64,000 nucleotides of DNA from Burkholderiaceae bacterium (lineage in GTDB: Bacteria; Pseudomonadota; Gammaproteobacteria; Burkholderiales; Burkholderiaceae_E): NCBI GenBank assembly GCA_024235875.1, contig JACKLP010000002.1:124001-188000 (forward strand), given 5' to 3'. The notes beneath the pieces were generated by a model. That model made no database searches, was not told where the DNA came from, and was given only the letters and a program-made list of their open reading frames with translations. Numbering within the stretch: position 1 is the first letter of the stretch; each line of letters starts with the position of its first letter. Position numbers and translations under genes: made by a program. Positions 12,719-20,954 of the stretch are shown here, piece by piece.

Positions 12719-13800
12719 ACACGCCGGCCAGCCGTGACGGCGCGAACACCGACTCGCGTGCCGGTACTTTCGCCACGGGCGGCGTCGATACGGCTTCGGG
12801 TGCCGGCGACACCCACGCGCGCGGGGCCCACGCCACCGGCGACATCGTCATCGAGGCCCGCGGCCTCACCCGCCACTTCAGCATCTCGGCCGGCGCCTTC
12901 CGCGGCAAGAAGACGCTGCGCGCCGTCAATGGCGTGGACCTCGCGATCCGCCGTGGCGAGGTGCTGGCGCTGGTGGGCGAATCGGGCTGCGGCAAGACCA
13001 CGCTCGCGCGCATGCTGCTGGGCCTGCTGCCCGCATCCGCCGGCACCATCGCCTTCGGCGGCCAGCCGGTGGCGAACATCGATCGCCTTGCGCTGGCGCG
13101 CCAGGTGCAGCCGATCTTCCAGGACCCGTATTCGTCGCTGAACCCGCGCAAGAGCATCGGCCAGATCATCGAGCTGCCGCTGCGCGTGCAGGGCGCGGCC
13201 GACCCCTCGGGCTGGCGCCGCCAGGTGGAAGCGATGATGGAGATGGTCGGCCTGCCCGCGCGCCTCTACGAGAACCTGCCCAGCCAGCTCTCGGGCGGCC
13301 AGCGCCAGCGCGTGGCGATCGCGAGAGCCTTGATCAACAAGCCGCAGGTGGTGATCTGCGACGAGCCCACGTCGGCGCTCGACGTCTCGGTGCAGTCGCA
13401 GATCCTGAACCTGCTGCAGGACCTGCGCCGCGAGCTGAACCTCACCTACGTGATCATCAGCCACAACCTGGCCGTGGTGGAGCACATCGCCACCCGCGTG
13501 GCCGTGATGTACCTGGGCCGCATCGTGGAGATGGCCGATACCGCGAGCCTGTTCGACCACCCGCGCCACCCCTACACCCAGGCGCTGCTCGAATCCGTTC
13601 TCACGCCCGATCCGAGCAAGGGCATTCCCGACACGCATCTCGGCGCCGCCTACCCCAACCCGGTCGACCCGCCCTCGGGCTGCGCCTTCCACCCGCGCTG
13701 CGCGCGCGCGATGCCGATCTGTTCGCAACAGGCGCCCGCCGATACGATCACGCCCACCGGCGCCATCGCCTGCCACCTGTATCAGGAATCATCCGAATGA
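12715..13800 (+). CDS. peptide ABC transporter ATPase, DppF-like
   Basis: 361 residues; the first 40 or so are a low-complexity Gly/Ala/Thr-rich leader before the ABC domain begins at VIEARGLTRHF. Walker A is GESGCGKTTLA, the signature LSGGQRQRVAIARAL, Walker B VVICDEPTSALD, and the switch His is in IISHNLAVV. The C-terminal CAFHPRCARAMPIC is the oligopeptide-type extension. It is the second ATPase of the transporter. It overlaps the M20 peptidase gene by four bases. Confidence 0.95.
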   Translation: MNTPASRDGANTDSRAGTFATGGVDTASGAGDTHARGAHATGDIVIEARGLTRHFSISAGAFRGKKTLRAVNGVDLAIRRGEVLALVGESGCGKTTLARMLLGLLPASAGTIAFGGQPVANIDRLALARQVQPIFQDPYSSLNPRKSIGQIIELPLRVQGAADPSGWRRQVEAMMEMVGLPARLYENLPSQLSGGQRQRVAIARALINKPQVVICDEPTSALDVSVQSQILNLLQDLRRELNLTYVIISHNLAVVEHIATRVAVMYLGRIVEMADTASLFDHPRHPYTQALLESVLTPDPSKGIPDTHLGAAYPNPVDPPSGCAFHPRCARAMPICSQQAPADTITPTGAIACHLYQESSE

Positions 13801-15191
13801 CCCGCCAGGCCGCGATCGAACGCATCGAGCAGTACTTCGACAACGGCGGGTTCCGCGAAGACCTCGCGCGCCGCGTCGCGATCCACACCGAAAGCCCCAT
13901 CCCCGAGCGCCGCCCCGAGCTCTACCGCTACCTGACGGACGAGATGACGCCGCGGCTGCAGCAATCCGGCTTCACCTGCCAGGTGTTCGACAACCCGCTG
14001 CCCGACGCCGGCCCCTTCCTGGTTGCCCACCGCCACGAAGACGATTCACTGCCCACCGTGATGTCCTACGGCCACGGCGACGTCGTGCGCGGCTACGACG
14101 ACCAGTGGCGCAAAGGCCTCGACCCCTGGTCGATCACCGTGGAAGGCGATCGCTGGTACGGCCGCGGCACGGCCGATAACAAGGGCCAGCACACGATCAA
14201 CCTCTCGGCCATGGAAGCCGTGCTCGCCACCCGCGGCCGGCTCGGCTTCAACGTCGTGCTGCTGCTGGAGATGGGCGAGGAATGCGGCTCGCCCGGGCTG
14301 GACGAATTCTGCGCCGCCCACAAGGACCTGTTCGCGGCCGACGTCTTCATCGCCTCCGACGGCCCGCGCATGCAGCCCGACGCCCCCACCGTGTTCATGG
14401 GCTCGCGCGGCGTCTTCAATTTCACGATGACACTCGAGCTGCGCGAGGGCGGCCACCACTCCGGCAACTGGGGCGGCCTGCTCGCCAACCCCGGCGTGAT
14501 CATGGCGCATGCGCTGGCCAGCATGATCGACGCGCGCGGCCGCATCCGCGTGGACGGCTGGCGCGCCGCCCCGATGTCCGAGACCGTGCGCGCCGCCATC
14601 GGGCGGCTGAAGGTCGGCGGCGGCGACGGCGCCCCCGCCATCGACCCCGACTGGGGCGAGCCCGGCCTCTCCCCCGAGGAGCGCGTGTTCGGCACCAACA
14701 CCTTCGAGGTCCGCGCCTTCGAAACCGGCAACCCGCGCAACCCGGTCAACGCCATCCCGCCCCGCGCCACCGTCTGGGGCCACCTGCGCTACGTGGCCGG
14801 CACCGACCCGGACACGCTGCTGCCGTCGCTGCGCAAGCACCTGGACGCGAACGGCTTTGGCGCCATCGAACTGAAGTCCGAGCGCGACATGATGCTGGCC
14901 ACCCGGCTGGACCCGGCGCACCCGTGGGCGCAGTGGGCGATCGGCTCGCTCACCGAGACGGCGGACGGGCGCGAAGTGGCGGTGCTGCCGAACCTGGGCG
15001 GCAGCCTGCCGAACAGCGTGTTTGCGGACACGCTGGGGCTACCGACGATCTGGGTGCCGCATTCGTATGCGGGGTGCTCCCAGCATGCGCCGAATGAGCA
15101 TGTGTTGGGGCGTGTTTGTCGGGATGCGTTGAGGTTGATGACTGGGTTGTGGTGGGATTTGGGGGAGGGCGGGACGCCGGCGCCGGGCTGA
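13797..15191 (+). CDS. M20 family metallopeptidase
   Basis: 464 residues, cytosolic, M20/ArgE/DapE type. Metal-site motifs are SYGHGDVV, WYGRGTADNKGQ and LEMGEECGSPGLDEF (general-base Glu in GEE), and the last ligand His is near PHSYAGCSQHAPNEH. It is translationally coupled to the transporter ATPase by an ATGA overlap. With the divergent M81 peptidase this suggests uptake followed by hydrolysis of a peptide or N-acyl amino acid. It is the last gene before the accessory island. Confidence 0.93.
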   Translation: MTRQAAIERIEQYFDNGGFREDLARRVAIHTESPIPERRPELYRYLTDEMTPRLQQSGFTCQVFDNPLPDAGPFLVAHRHEDDSLPTVMSYGHGDVVRGYDDQWRKGLDPWSITVEGDRWYGRGTADNKGQHTINLSAMEAVLATRGRLGFNVVLLLEMGEECGSPGLDEFCAAHKDLFAADVFIASDGPRMQPDAPTVFMGSRGVFNFTMTLELREGGHHSGNWGGLLANPGVIMAHALASMIDARGRIRVDGWRAAPMSETVRAAIGRLKVGGGDGAPAIDPDWGEPGLSPEERVFGTNTFEVRAFETGNPRNPVNAIPPRATVWGHLRYVAGTDPDTLLPSLRKHLDANGFGAIELKSERDMMLATRLDPAHPWAQWAIGSLTETADGREVAVLPNLGGSLPNSVFADTLGLPTIWVPHSYAGCSQHAPNEHVLGRVCRDALRLMTGLWWDLGEGGTPAPG

Positions 15192-15236
15192 CACTTCTCT
15201 TGGGTGTGTCGAACCTTTGTCTCGGTGCGACACTTA

Positions 15237-15735
15237 GGGATGGTCTGCATAACTCGCCTCGATGTGGCGTAGCGATGCGATGATGTGGGCATCGAATTCG
15301 AGACAACGCGCTCGATGAAGCAAGGCGATCTTGGCCTGAATCTGTCGAGGCAAAAGACCTGCAAGCGCGAGTTCCTAGAAGAGATGACGCGGTCGAACGC
15401 CTGAAGGCGAGCACCCGGGCGAAGGTCGAGCATGCGTTCCTGGTGATCAAACGCCAGTTCGGGTTCACGAAGGTTCGCTACCGCAGGCTGGCGAAGAATA
15501 CGGCGCAACTGAAGACACTGCTTGTACTCTCGAACCTGTGGAGGGCCAGACGAAATTTCAGGCCCTGATCGGATAAGTTCGTCCAAAACCAACGCAATGG
15601 TCTCGTCGAGGGCGAAAATCGGCTCGATTCGACCTGAAACGAGTCGTGAATCGAACGAACTGTCGTGGCGACGATCATTGCAAGCATCCGATGGCCTCAG
15701 CTCGTTCTTGCAGCGCCGTTGCTCAGACCTTTCCC
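15237..15735 (+). mobile_element. internally deleted IS5-family element
   Basis: A 499-bp relative of the full element at 16546-17739. The left end is GGATGGTCTGCATAAC as in the full copy, and the right end is a decayed GCTCAGACCTTTCCC. The 5' part of the transposase (MKQGDLGLNLSRQKT...) is joined directly to its 3' part. The junction is a 7-bp GACGCGG (15386-15392), which occurs twice in the full copy 697 bp apart. The 3' part keeps CAA (Gln) where the full copy has a stop. It cannot encode a transposase. Confidence 0.85.
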
Positions 15736-15827
15736 AAGGGAGCGAACGATCGCACAATCGGACCGGATTTCGGAGCCTAAACGTCCGGTGATGTACGAAT
15801 TAGTAGATACGCGGCATTAAGTTAGCG

Positions 15828-15856
15828 TTGACACCCCCCAAGCCGATGGAAATCAT
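15828..15856 (+). promoter_or_regulatory. possible promoter of the DUF4393 gene
   Basis: TTGACA at 15828-15833, a 17-bp spacer, then AATCAT (four of six matches to TATAAT). It lies 48 bases before the DUF4393 start in the otherwise empty stretch 15736-15903. Position and spacing fit; the -10 is poor. Confidence 0.35.
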
Positions 15857-15903
15857 TCCCACGGTAATGGTAAGCACCTCGGCGCTCTTTGGAGGCAAGG
15901 GAA

Positions 15904-16545
15904 ATGACTTCGAGTGGAGGAAGTTCTGGCGGCCGCGCTTTGGCAGAAGTGGCGGCGCGGGCCGCTGACTTCATGGGCGACACTGTTGGTGAACTGGTCA
16001 AAGACGGTGTGCACTACCTGCGCTGGAAGCTGGCGGGCGCCATCCTCGACCGAGCCTCGGATATTCTCAAAGAGCGGAACGCAAAGAAACGAAAAACCCC
16101 GCCGGTTGCGATGGCGATCCGGTTCATGGATGCAGCGTCACTGGAGGATGATCCAAACATTCAAGAACTGTGGGCACGGCTATTGGCGAACGCGGCCGAT
16201 CCCACGAGAGACTACGCGCTCAACAAGACGCATATTGCCATTCTCTCGGAAATGAATGCGCTGGATGCAGAAATACTGCTGTATATCGCAGATCAGAAAT
16301 GGGGAATGTTTCGAGATATCGCAGAAGGGACAGGGATTTCGCCGACAGACCGAAACGGGGTTGCGGGCGCGCTACAAGCCGACCCAACGGCCGTGGGGAT
16401 TGCGCTGGGAAACCTTTGGCGACTTGGATGCTTGCTGCAGGAGCCGACTGTGACCAGCGGAATAGGTCCGAGTGTTGCACCGCGAAGCAGCTTTCGCCCA
16501 TCACCACTGGGGTTCTCGCTGTTACAGGCGACTCGCTCGCCCTAG
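15904..16545 (+). CDS. DUF4393 / Abi-alpha-like protein
   Basis: 213 residues from an ATG with GGAGGCAAGGGA upstream. The central part MDAASLEDDPNIQELWARLL followed by ANAADPTRDYALNKTHIAIL and LNALDAEILLYI-like text is the DUF4393 (Abi-alpha) pattern: an acidic EDD patch, LWA.LLANA and a two-helix repeat. Family members are small helical proteins linked to abortive phage infection. The stop TAG abuts the left end of the IS5 element, so the true C-terminus could have been altered by that insertion, although SPLGFSLLQA resembles a normal family end. It is the only plus-strand cargo gene of the island. Confidence 0.75.
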   Translation: MTSSGGSSGGRALAEVAARAADFMGDTVGELVKDGVHYLRWKLAGAILDRASDILKERNAKKRKTPPVAMAIRFMDAASLEDDPNIQELWARLLANAADPTRDYALNKTHIAILSEMNALDAEILLYIADQKWGMFRDIAEGTGISPTDRNGVAGALQADPTAVGIALGNLWRLGCLLQEPTVTSGIGPSVAPRSSFRPSPLGFSLLQATRSP

Positions 16546-17739
16546 GGATGGTCTGCATAACACGCCCCTTGCCGGCGTAGCGATGCGATGATGTTGGAAC
16601 CGGAATCGAGGTGGCGCGAACGATGAAGCAAGGCTATCTTGGCCTGAAGTTGTCGAGGAAGAAGACCCGCAAGCGCGAGTTCCTCGAAGAGATGACGCGG
16701 GCGTTGCCGTGGAAGGATCTGACGGCACTGATCGAATCGCACTACCCCAAGGACAAGACGGGCCGCCCGCCGATGGGGCTGGAGGTGATGCTTCGGGTGC
16801 ACCTGCTGCAGCAATGGTTCGGGCTGAGCGATCCGGCGATGGAAGAGGCGCTGCACGACGTGCCGCTGTACCGGGAGTTTGCGGGGCTCGATGGCCCGAT
16901 GCGCCGGTTGACCGACGAGAGCACGATCCTGCGATTCCGACACCTGCTCGAGAAGCACAACCTGGGCGATGCAATTCTGGCCACCGTCAACGTGATTCTC
17001 CAGCGCCACGGACTGATGCTGAATACCGGCACCGTGGTCGACGCGACGCTGATCGCGGCACCGAGTTCGACAAATAACAACTCCGGTGAGCGCGACCCTG
17101 AGATGCATCAGACCAAGAAAGGCAATCAGTGGCACTTCGGCATGAAGGCCCATATCGGTACGGATGCCGAATCGGGCCTGGTGCACACGGTGATGGGCAA
17201 GGCGGCCAACGTCAACGATGTCACCCGAGGCCATGATCTGCTGCACGGCGAAAAAGACGTTGTCTTCGCCGACGCGGGTTACCAGGGTGCGATGAATCGC
17301 CCCGAAGCGACTGGCGTGCCTTGGCATGTGGCGATGAGACTGGGCAAGCGCCGGGCGTTGGATATGAGCCGAGAAAGTGATCGCCTGATCGACGCGGCCG
17401 AACGCCTGAAGGCGAGCATCGGGGCGAAGGTCGAACATGCGTTCCGGGTGATCAAGCGCCAGTTCGGGTTCACGAAGGTTCGCTACCGCGGGCTGGCGAA
17501 GAACACGGCGTAACTGAAGGCGCTGTTTGCGCTCTCGAACTTGTGGATGGCGAGACGCAAATTGCGGGCGTTGATGGGATGAGTGCGTCCGCAGCGAGGA
17601 CAACCGGTTCGCCGAGCGCGAAATGCTCGTCGATTCGGCCCGAAACGGGCCGAGATTCGATCGAATTGGCGTCTCGACGATCATTGACAGTGTCCGATGA
17701 CCTCAGCCTGTGCTCGTGCCACGGTTGTTCAGACCATCC
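16546..17739 (+). mobile_element. IS5-family insertion sequence, near complete
   Basis: About 1194 bp. Left end GGATGGTCTGCATAAC; right end GTTGTTCAGACCATCC, which matches the inverse of the left end at 14 of 16 positions. It carries one transposase gene. No clear target duplication is seen: the left flank is CCTAG and the right flank is GGAGG. Only 17 bases separate its right end from the attC site at 17757. A sibling copy with a deletion lies 0.8 kb to the left. Confidence 0.88.
16623..17513 (+). CDS. IS5-family transposase, C-terminus truncated by a stop codon
   Basis: 296 residues from the ATG beginning MKQGYLGLKLSRKKTRKR; a GTG at 16611 is not conserved in the sibling copy, which favours this start. 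DDE residues are likely the Asp in VVDATLIAAPSS, the Asp in FADAGYQGA and the Glu in KVEHAFRVIKRQFG. The frame ends at TAA (17511-17513), but in the deleted sibling the same codon is CAA, and beyond it the frame continues 22 codons (LKALFALSNLWMARRKLRALMG) to TGA at 17580. A Gln-to-stop mutation has therefore removed the conserved tail. Activity is doubtful. Confidence 0.9.
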   Translation: MKQGYLGLKLSRKKTRKREFLEEMTRALPWKDLTALIESHYPKDKTGRPPMGLEVMLRVHLLQQWFGLSDPAMEEALHDVPLYREFAGLDGPMRRLTDESTILRFRHLLEKHNLGDAILATVNVILQRHGLMLNTGTVVDATLIAAPSSTNNNSGERDPEMHQTKKGNQWHFGMKAHIGTDAESGLVHTVMGKAANVNDVTRGHDLLHGEKDVVFADAGYQGAMNRPEATGVPWHVAMRLGKRRALDMSRESDRLIDAAERLKASIGAKVEHAFRVIKRQFGFTKVRYRGLAKNTA

Positions 17740-17756
17740 GGAGGCGACCTCGGGCG

Positions 17757-17835
17757 GTCTAACGCCTCAGTTCACCCGCGGCCTTGGCGCCGCGAAGCGG
17801 TGGCAAGGACGTCGGAGTGCAACTGCTTGTTGGGC
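17757..17835 (-). repeat. attC site 1 (79 bp)
   Basis: On the minus strand it starts GCCCAACAAGCAGTTGCA and ends GAGGCGTTAGAC, i.e. R'' GCCCAAC and R' GTTAGAC, with an imperfect stem containing GCTTCGCGGC. It lies directly downstream of the TIR gene. Confidence 0.85.
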
Positions 17836-17846
17836 GCTCATGCCAG

Positions 17847-18926
17847 CTAGCTACGGTAAACGGCTTCTCTAACCTTACTTGCTACCGGACCGAGGGCAGA
17901 TGCCAAATTGCTCTCTGTGGCCTCATATGGCGCAGTTGTAATTCCATTGAGATCGCTGGGAAGTGAAACAGATTTTTTACTCGGGTGAATTACAAAAGCC
18001 CTTCTGCGTCCGAGCTTCCCAATGAACATTCCAAGTTCAAAAATTACGTTGTCCCTAGCAACCGACAATGTCGCACCCCGGGTATAAAGCTGATCGTCAG
18101 GCGTAAAGACGAAGACGCCGTATTGATACTCTAATATAGCCGCTTCCAGTGCTTCCAGGGTTGAGTCGCCAAGCCCAAATACCGTGTTCTGATTCCAAAC
18201 AACTACCGATAGCTCGGGCGACAATAGTTCTTGAAGCTTATTCGCAATTTTTAGACCTTCCGTGGATGACCCAACAAAAATTCTTGAACGACCATCCTTC
18301 TCGTGCCCTTCGTTCAAAATTCGCCCAGATAGAGCTAGTAGCTTGGAAATTGCCGCAAATTGGTCTGAAGAGAAGGTGCCCGCACCAGAAAGTAGTTCTC
18401 TCCTGCAGTCGTCACAAAAGCTCTGAGCTTTCATGCTCTTTAGAATGTCCTTCTTTTGGATTTTTCTGTCGAAAATGCAGTCCTTGGAAGCCTCGTGATT
18501 CCCATGCTGTGGAGCTAGAAAGCTCAGCGCGTATCGTGCCATGTAATAGATGAAATATGCGGGCATCCTGTCCGCTGGAACAATAACGTCAGGGACGAGA
18601 TAAGTAGTAACTACCGCCACACCTTTATCAGCTCTAGCACTCGCAAAGAGATTGCTCAGCTTTTCTCCGTCAAGTTCAGCATCAGTTGCAAGGATCATGA
18701 AGGGGTGATAGCCGCGGTTATGCTCACGTAAACTTTCAAGGGAATCTAGAAATTCAGATGCGTTTGCCCTTACATAGCTGTGCATACGGACGTGAGAATC
18801 CATTTTCTCGTCAGCCATGCAGAAATCAAATTCCACCTGCTCAGCATTCGCGAGCTGTACTGCAGCAGTGAGCCATTCAGTCGGAGATTTTCCGTTCGAG
18901 AGAATTTCTATAGGTACGCGGGCCAT
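17847..18926 (-). CDS. TIR-domain (PF10137, CAP12/PCTIR-like) protein with novel N-terminal domain
   Basis: 359 residues from an ATG with CGGAGATC upstream (a TTG one codon earlier is possible). Residues 214-335 form a bacterial TIR-like domain: SRIFVGSSTEGLKIANKLQ, VVVWNQ, VFGLG, YGVFVFTPDD, ARDNVIFELGMFIGKLGR and LPSDLNGI. The Glu in IFELG is the usual catalytic Glu of NAD-cleaving TIRs in CBASS/Pycsar-type systems. Residues 1-180 are not recognised; they hold a possible metal site, HGNH at 141-144, C150 and CDDC at 171-174. Inferred role: NAD+-depleting or similar anti-phage effector. It sits alone in its cassette, without a cyclase or other sensor gene. C-terminal stop lies 11 bases before attC 1. 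Confidence 0.85.
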   Translation of the reverse strand: MARVPIEILSNGKSPTEWLTAAVQLANAEQVEFDFCMADEKMDSHVRMHSYVRANASEFLDSLESLREHNRGYHPFMILATDAELDGEKLSNLFASARADKGVAVVTTYLVPDVIVPADRMPAYFIYYMARYALSFLAPQHGNHEASKDCIFDRKIQKKDILKSMKAQSFCDDCRRELLSGAGTFSSDQFAAISKLLALSGRILNEGHEKDGRSRIFVGSSTEGLKIANKLQELLSPELSVVVWNQNTVFGLGDSTLEALEAAILEYQYGVFVFTPDDQLYTRGATLSVARDNVIFELGMFIGKLGRRRAFVIHPSKKSVSLPSDLNGITTAPYEATESNLASALGPVASKVREAVYRS

Positions 18927-18944
18927 CAATGATCTCCGTTAAGC

Positions 18945-19012
18945 GCCCAACGCTCGGGCTAAGACGCGGTCCGGCCCGGGGCGGGGCCGTCTGCTGGAGC
19001 CCCATGTTGGGC
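18945..19012 (-). repeat. attC site 2 (68 bp)
   Basis: Minus strand: GCCCAACATGGGGCTCCAGC at the start and GAGCGTTGGGC at the end. It has a GC-rich stem and overlaps the 3' end of the DUF3800 gene. Confidence 0.85.
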
Positions 19013-19819
19013 AACATCGGCACCACCGATGCGCATCTTGCCTTTCCACATATGCAATAGATCAGGAGGGATTCCATCCACTATCTGGAGTGTCTTACGG
19101 CGGTAATCAGTGAGATTCGACGCGTCTTCAAGCTCAGCCCGCTCCTTCTGAAGAAGCATGTGGGATAGCAGATCTACCAGCTGTAGAAAGACAGAATGCG
19201 TGCTATCCCCAAATACGGGCTCTCCAAGGTTATGTGCATTGGCAATACTCAAACAGTCCGCAACGCTTGGGTATTGTCGAAAATGGTGGATACTGCGTAC
19301 ATTAAGAGCAAACAACCGAATCAGCATGGGCTCAATATTTGGAGCGCGACGAGGAACGTTAATTCCTCCAGTGTGAGGAATGCCGTCCATAACTGGAATG
19401 ACCAACTTGTCCGCCATAACGCTCTGGAGCCATGACTGAATGCCGAAGAACGTCAGGCCATATAGCTTTGGATCTCGAGGCATCAAAGCAGCGATCTCAG
19501 TTCGGTTCAAGTACGTCACGCGATATATCGAGAGCCGATGTTCTGATACCAGATCCACTACTCTCTGCAAAGTTGAGAGACGCACCTCATCAATTCTGTC
19601 ACCGTGAAGATGAGCAACATCGTCGAGGAAGGCTCTTGCATGAAATTCTATAACCTCTGGAATGACATTCGGTGCGCTGGGTTGAACATCTACCGCGAAA
19701 CGGCACATTTCGTCTCGAACAGCAATATACTGTTCTGCGGAGACCAAGATGCCAGTCAGCGCAGCTAGATTCAATTCCTCATACATGCATTCGTCTAGGA
19801 ATAGAAAGGCTGTAGTCAT
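18959..19819 (-). CDS. DUF3800 domain protein
   Basis: 286 residues. The N-terminus MTTAFLFLDECMYEELNLAALTG matches the DUF3800 opening (a hydrophobic strand, then DE-x and a second strand). The C-terminal FGDSTHSVFLQLVDLLSHMLL is the matching closing motif (D-S-x-x-x-x-x-QLxDLL). DUF3800 has a predicted RNase H-like fold and is common in defence islands; its activity is unknown to me. The start at MTTAF is chosen because the earlier TTG lies inside attC 3. The last 17 or so residues are encoded within attC site 2, so the stop is supplied by the recombination site. Confidence 0.82.
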   Translation of the reverse strand: MTTAFLFLDECMYEELNLAALTGILVSAEQYIAVRDEMCRFAVDVQPSAPNVIPEVIEFHARAFLDDVAHLHGDRIDEVRLSTLQRVVDLVSEHRLSIYRVTYLNRTEIAALMPRDPKLYGLTFFGIQSWLQSVMADKLVIPVMDGIPHTGGINVPRRAPNIEPMLIRLFALNVRSIHHFRQYPSVADCLSIANAHNLGEPVFGDSTHSVFLQLVDLLSHMLLQKERAELEDASNLTDYRRKTLQIVDGIPPDLLHMWKGKMRIGGADVAQHGAPADGPAPGRTAS

Positions 19820-19837
19820 CGCGGCAATCTTTTTGCA

Positions 19838-19915
19838 GCCCAACGTCTAAGGTAACCGGTAGCCAACAGACGGCGACGCCGGCTGTTGTACGCCCGGTTG
19901 ACCGATAGGTTAGAT
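19838..19915 (-). repeat. attC site 3 (78 bp)
   Basis: Minus strand: R'' ATCTAAC at 19915 and R' GTTGGGC at 19844-19838, with paired arms (ACAGCCGGCG against CGCCGTCTGT). It follows the macro/deoxyribosyltransferase gene. Confidence 0.8.
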
Positions 19916-19934
19916 TCTCTAAACTCGTCGCCGC

Positions 19935-20933
19935 TCATGAGTGAGGGGTAACTAGCGTGCTAAGTTCGTGCGAGAGCTCGTCCTCGAGCTGCTTGATCGA
20001 CTTGTACACGATGAGGCGCTGCCCGCGCACATTGAATCCGAGGTCAGCAGCGAGGCCTTTGTTGCACAGCAGAATTGTCGGGACTCCCTTTCCCCAAGCG
20101 TAGCCGACCTCAAGATACACATTTGCATTGGCACACGAAAGGTCGGCAATCAGAAACCGGGCGGTCGAGATTCGATCCTTCACCCAGGCAATCACGTCCC
20201 CGGTAAAGGATGCAAGATCAGCTCGCTCACACAGAAGGCCTGCAGCCTTCGATGCACCTTGAATTCCGTAGTGAAAGACGTCATCCATCTCGGCGGCGAA
20301 TGACATAGCGACAAATGCGCGCGGCTTTGCGGCCGACGCGTAACCGACCGTACGAAAGGTAGATCGGGTAGTCTCATTGAGCCCCTGGAGACCGCCCGCA
20401 GAGGATCCTGGAATCCTAGACCGCGGTAGGAGCCGCGCGAGTGCAGCTGACAGGCGTTCGGCGCGTCCTCTGTTCCTCTCAACGAAGGTAACGCGGCCGA
20501 TCGCCCTGTTTGCACTAGAGGCGACGCCATCCACTACGCCCGCAAGGCCTGACTCAAACGCTTCAATTTCATCGAGGCCGTAACCTGGCCCATGGATGGT
20601 AAGCGCCACATGCTGGGCGTCCCCGACTTCGTCAACGACGGTCTCGATTGCACGGCGGGTGAAGTCGCGGATCTCTCCGTAGCCGAAACCTCTAAGCGGG
20701 GGGACCCCAAGAAAGACCACTACGCGAGCGCCCAATGCACCGCGCGACTGATGAATTACGTGGCCACCGATCGCAGGCAGTGGGACTGCGCGTTGGCTGG
20801 GAGTTAACCGGACGAAGGCGGCTTTGTCCGCGCCATATAGATCCTGGGCGAACTTGAGTACTAACGCGTCGGCCTGAAAGGCGGTTGCATCGGCACAGAC
20901 GACCGCGACCTCGGTTCCAGAAAGCGTGCTCAT
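19935..20933 (-). CDS. macro-like plus nucleoside deoxyribosyltransferase-like fusion protein
   Basis: 332 residues. Residues 1-165 look like a macro-type alpha/beta domain (VAVVCADATAFQADALVLKF, then VVVFLGVP and ALTIHGPGYGLDEIEAFESG). Residues 203-300 match the deoxyribosyltransferase/TIR-like SLOG-type family: RAFVAMSFAAEMDDVFHYGI, DRISTARFLIADLSCANANV and YLEVGYAWGKGVPTILL, with the Glu in YLEVGYA at the catalytic position of that family. Known relatives bind or cleave nucleotides, so a nucleotide- or NAD-derived signal or depletion role in defence is an inference. One cassette, single gene; start ATG has only a weak ribosome site. Confidence 0.75.
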   Translation of the reverse strand: MSTLSGTEVAVVCADATAFQADALVLKFAQDLYGADKAAFVRLTPSQRAVPLPAIGGHVIHQSRGALGARVVVFLGVPPLRGFGYGEIRDFTRRAIETVVDEVGDAQHVALTIHGPGYGLDEIEAFESGLAGVVDGVASSANRAIGRVTFVERNRGRAERLSAALARLLPRSRIPGSSAGGLQGLNETTRSTFRTVGYASAAKPRAFVAMSFAAEMDDVFHYGIQGASKAAGLLCERADLASFTGDVIAWVKDRISTARFLIADLSCANANVYLEVGYAWGKGVPTILLCNKGLAADLGFNVRGQRLIVYKSIKQLEDELSHELSTLVTPHS

Positions 20934-20954
20934 TGTGCAAGAGTTGTTTTGTGA

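Noticed and set aside
15780..15830. Possible sixth attC or attI near GCCTAAACG and GTTAGCG left of the DUF4393 gene
   Set aside because: The boxes are imperfect, too far apart and no stem can be drawn, so the array is taken to end at attC 1.
16542..17743. CTAG-type target duplication of the IS5 element
   Set aside because: CTAG flanks the left end, but the right flank is GGAG, so no duplication can be claimed.
19935..20933. Thoeris-like ThsA/ThsB pairing with the TIR gene
   Set aside because: ThsA has a SIR2 or similar N-terminal and a SLOG domain; this protein's N-terminal half is not SIR2-like and the DUF3800 cassette separates the two genes, so a pair is not supported.
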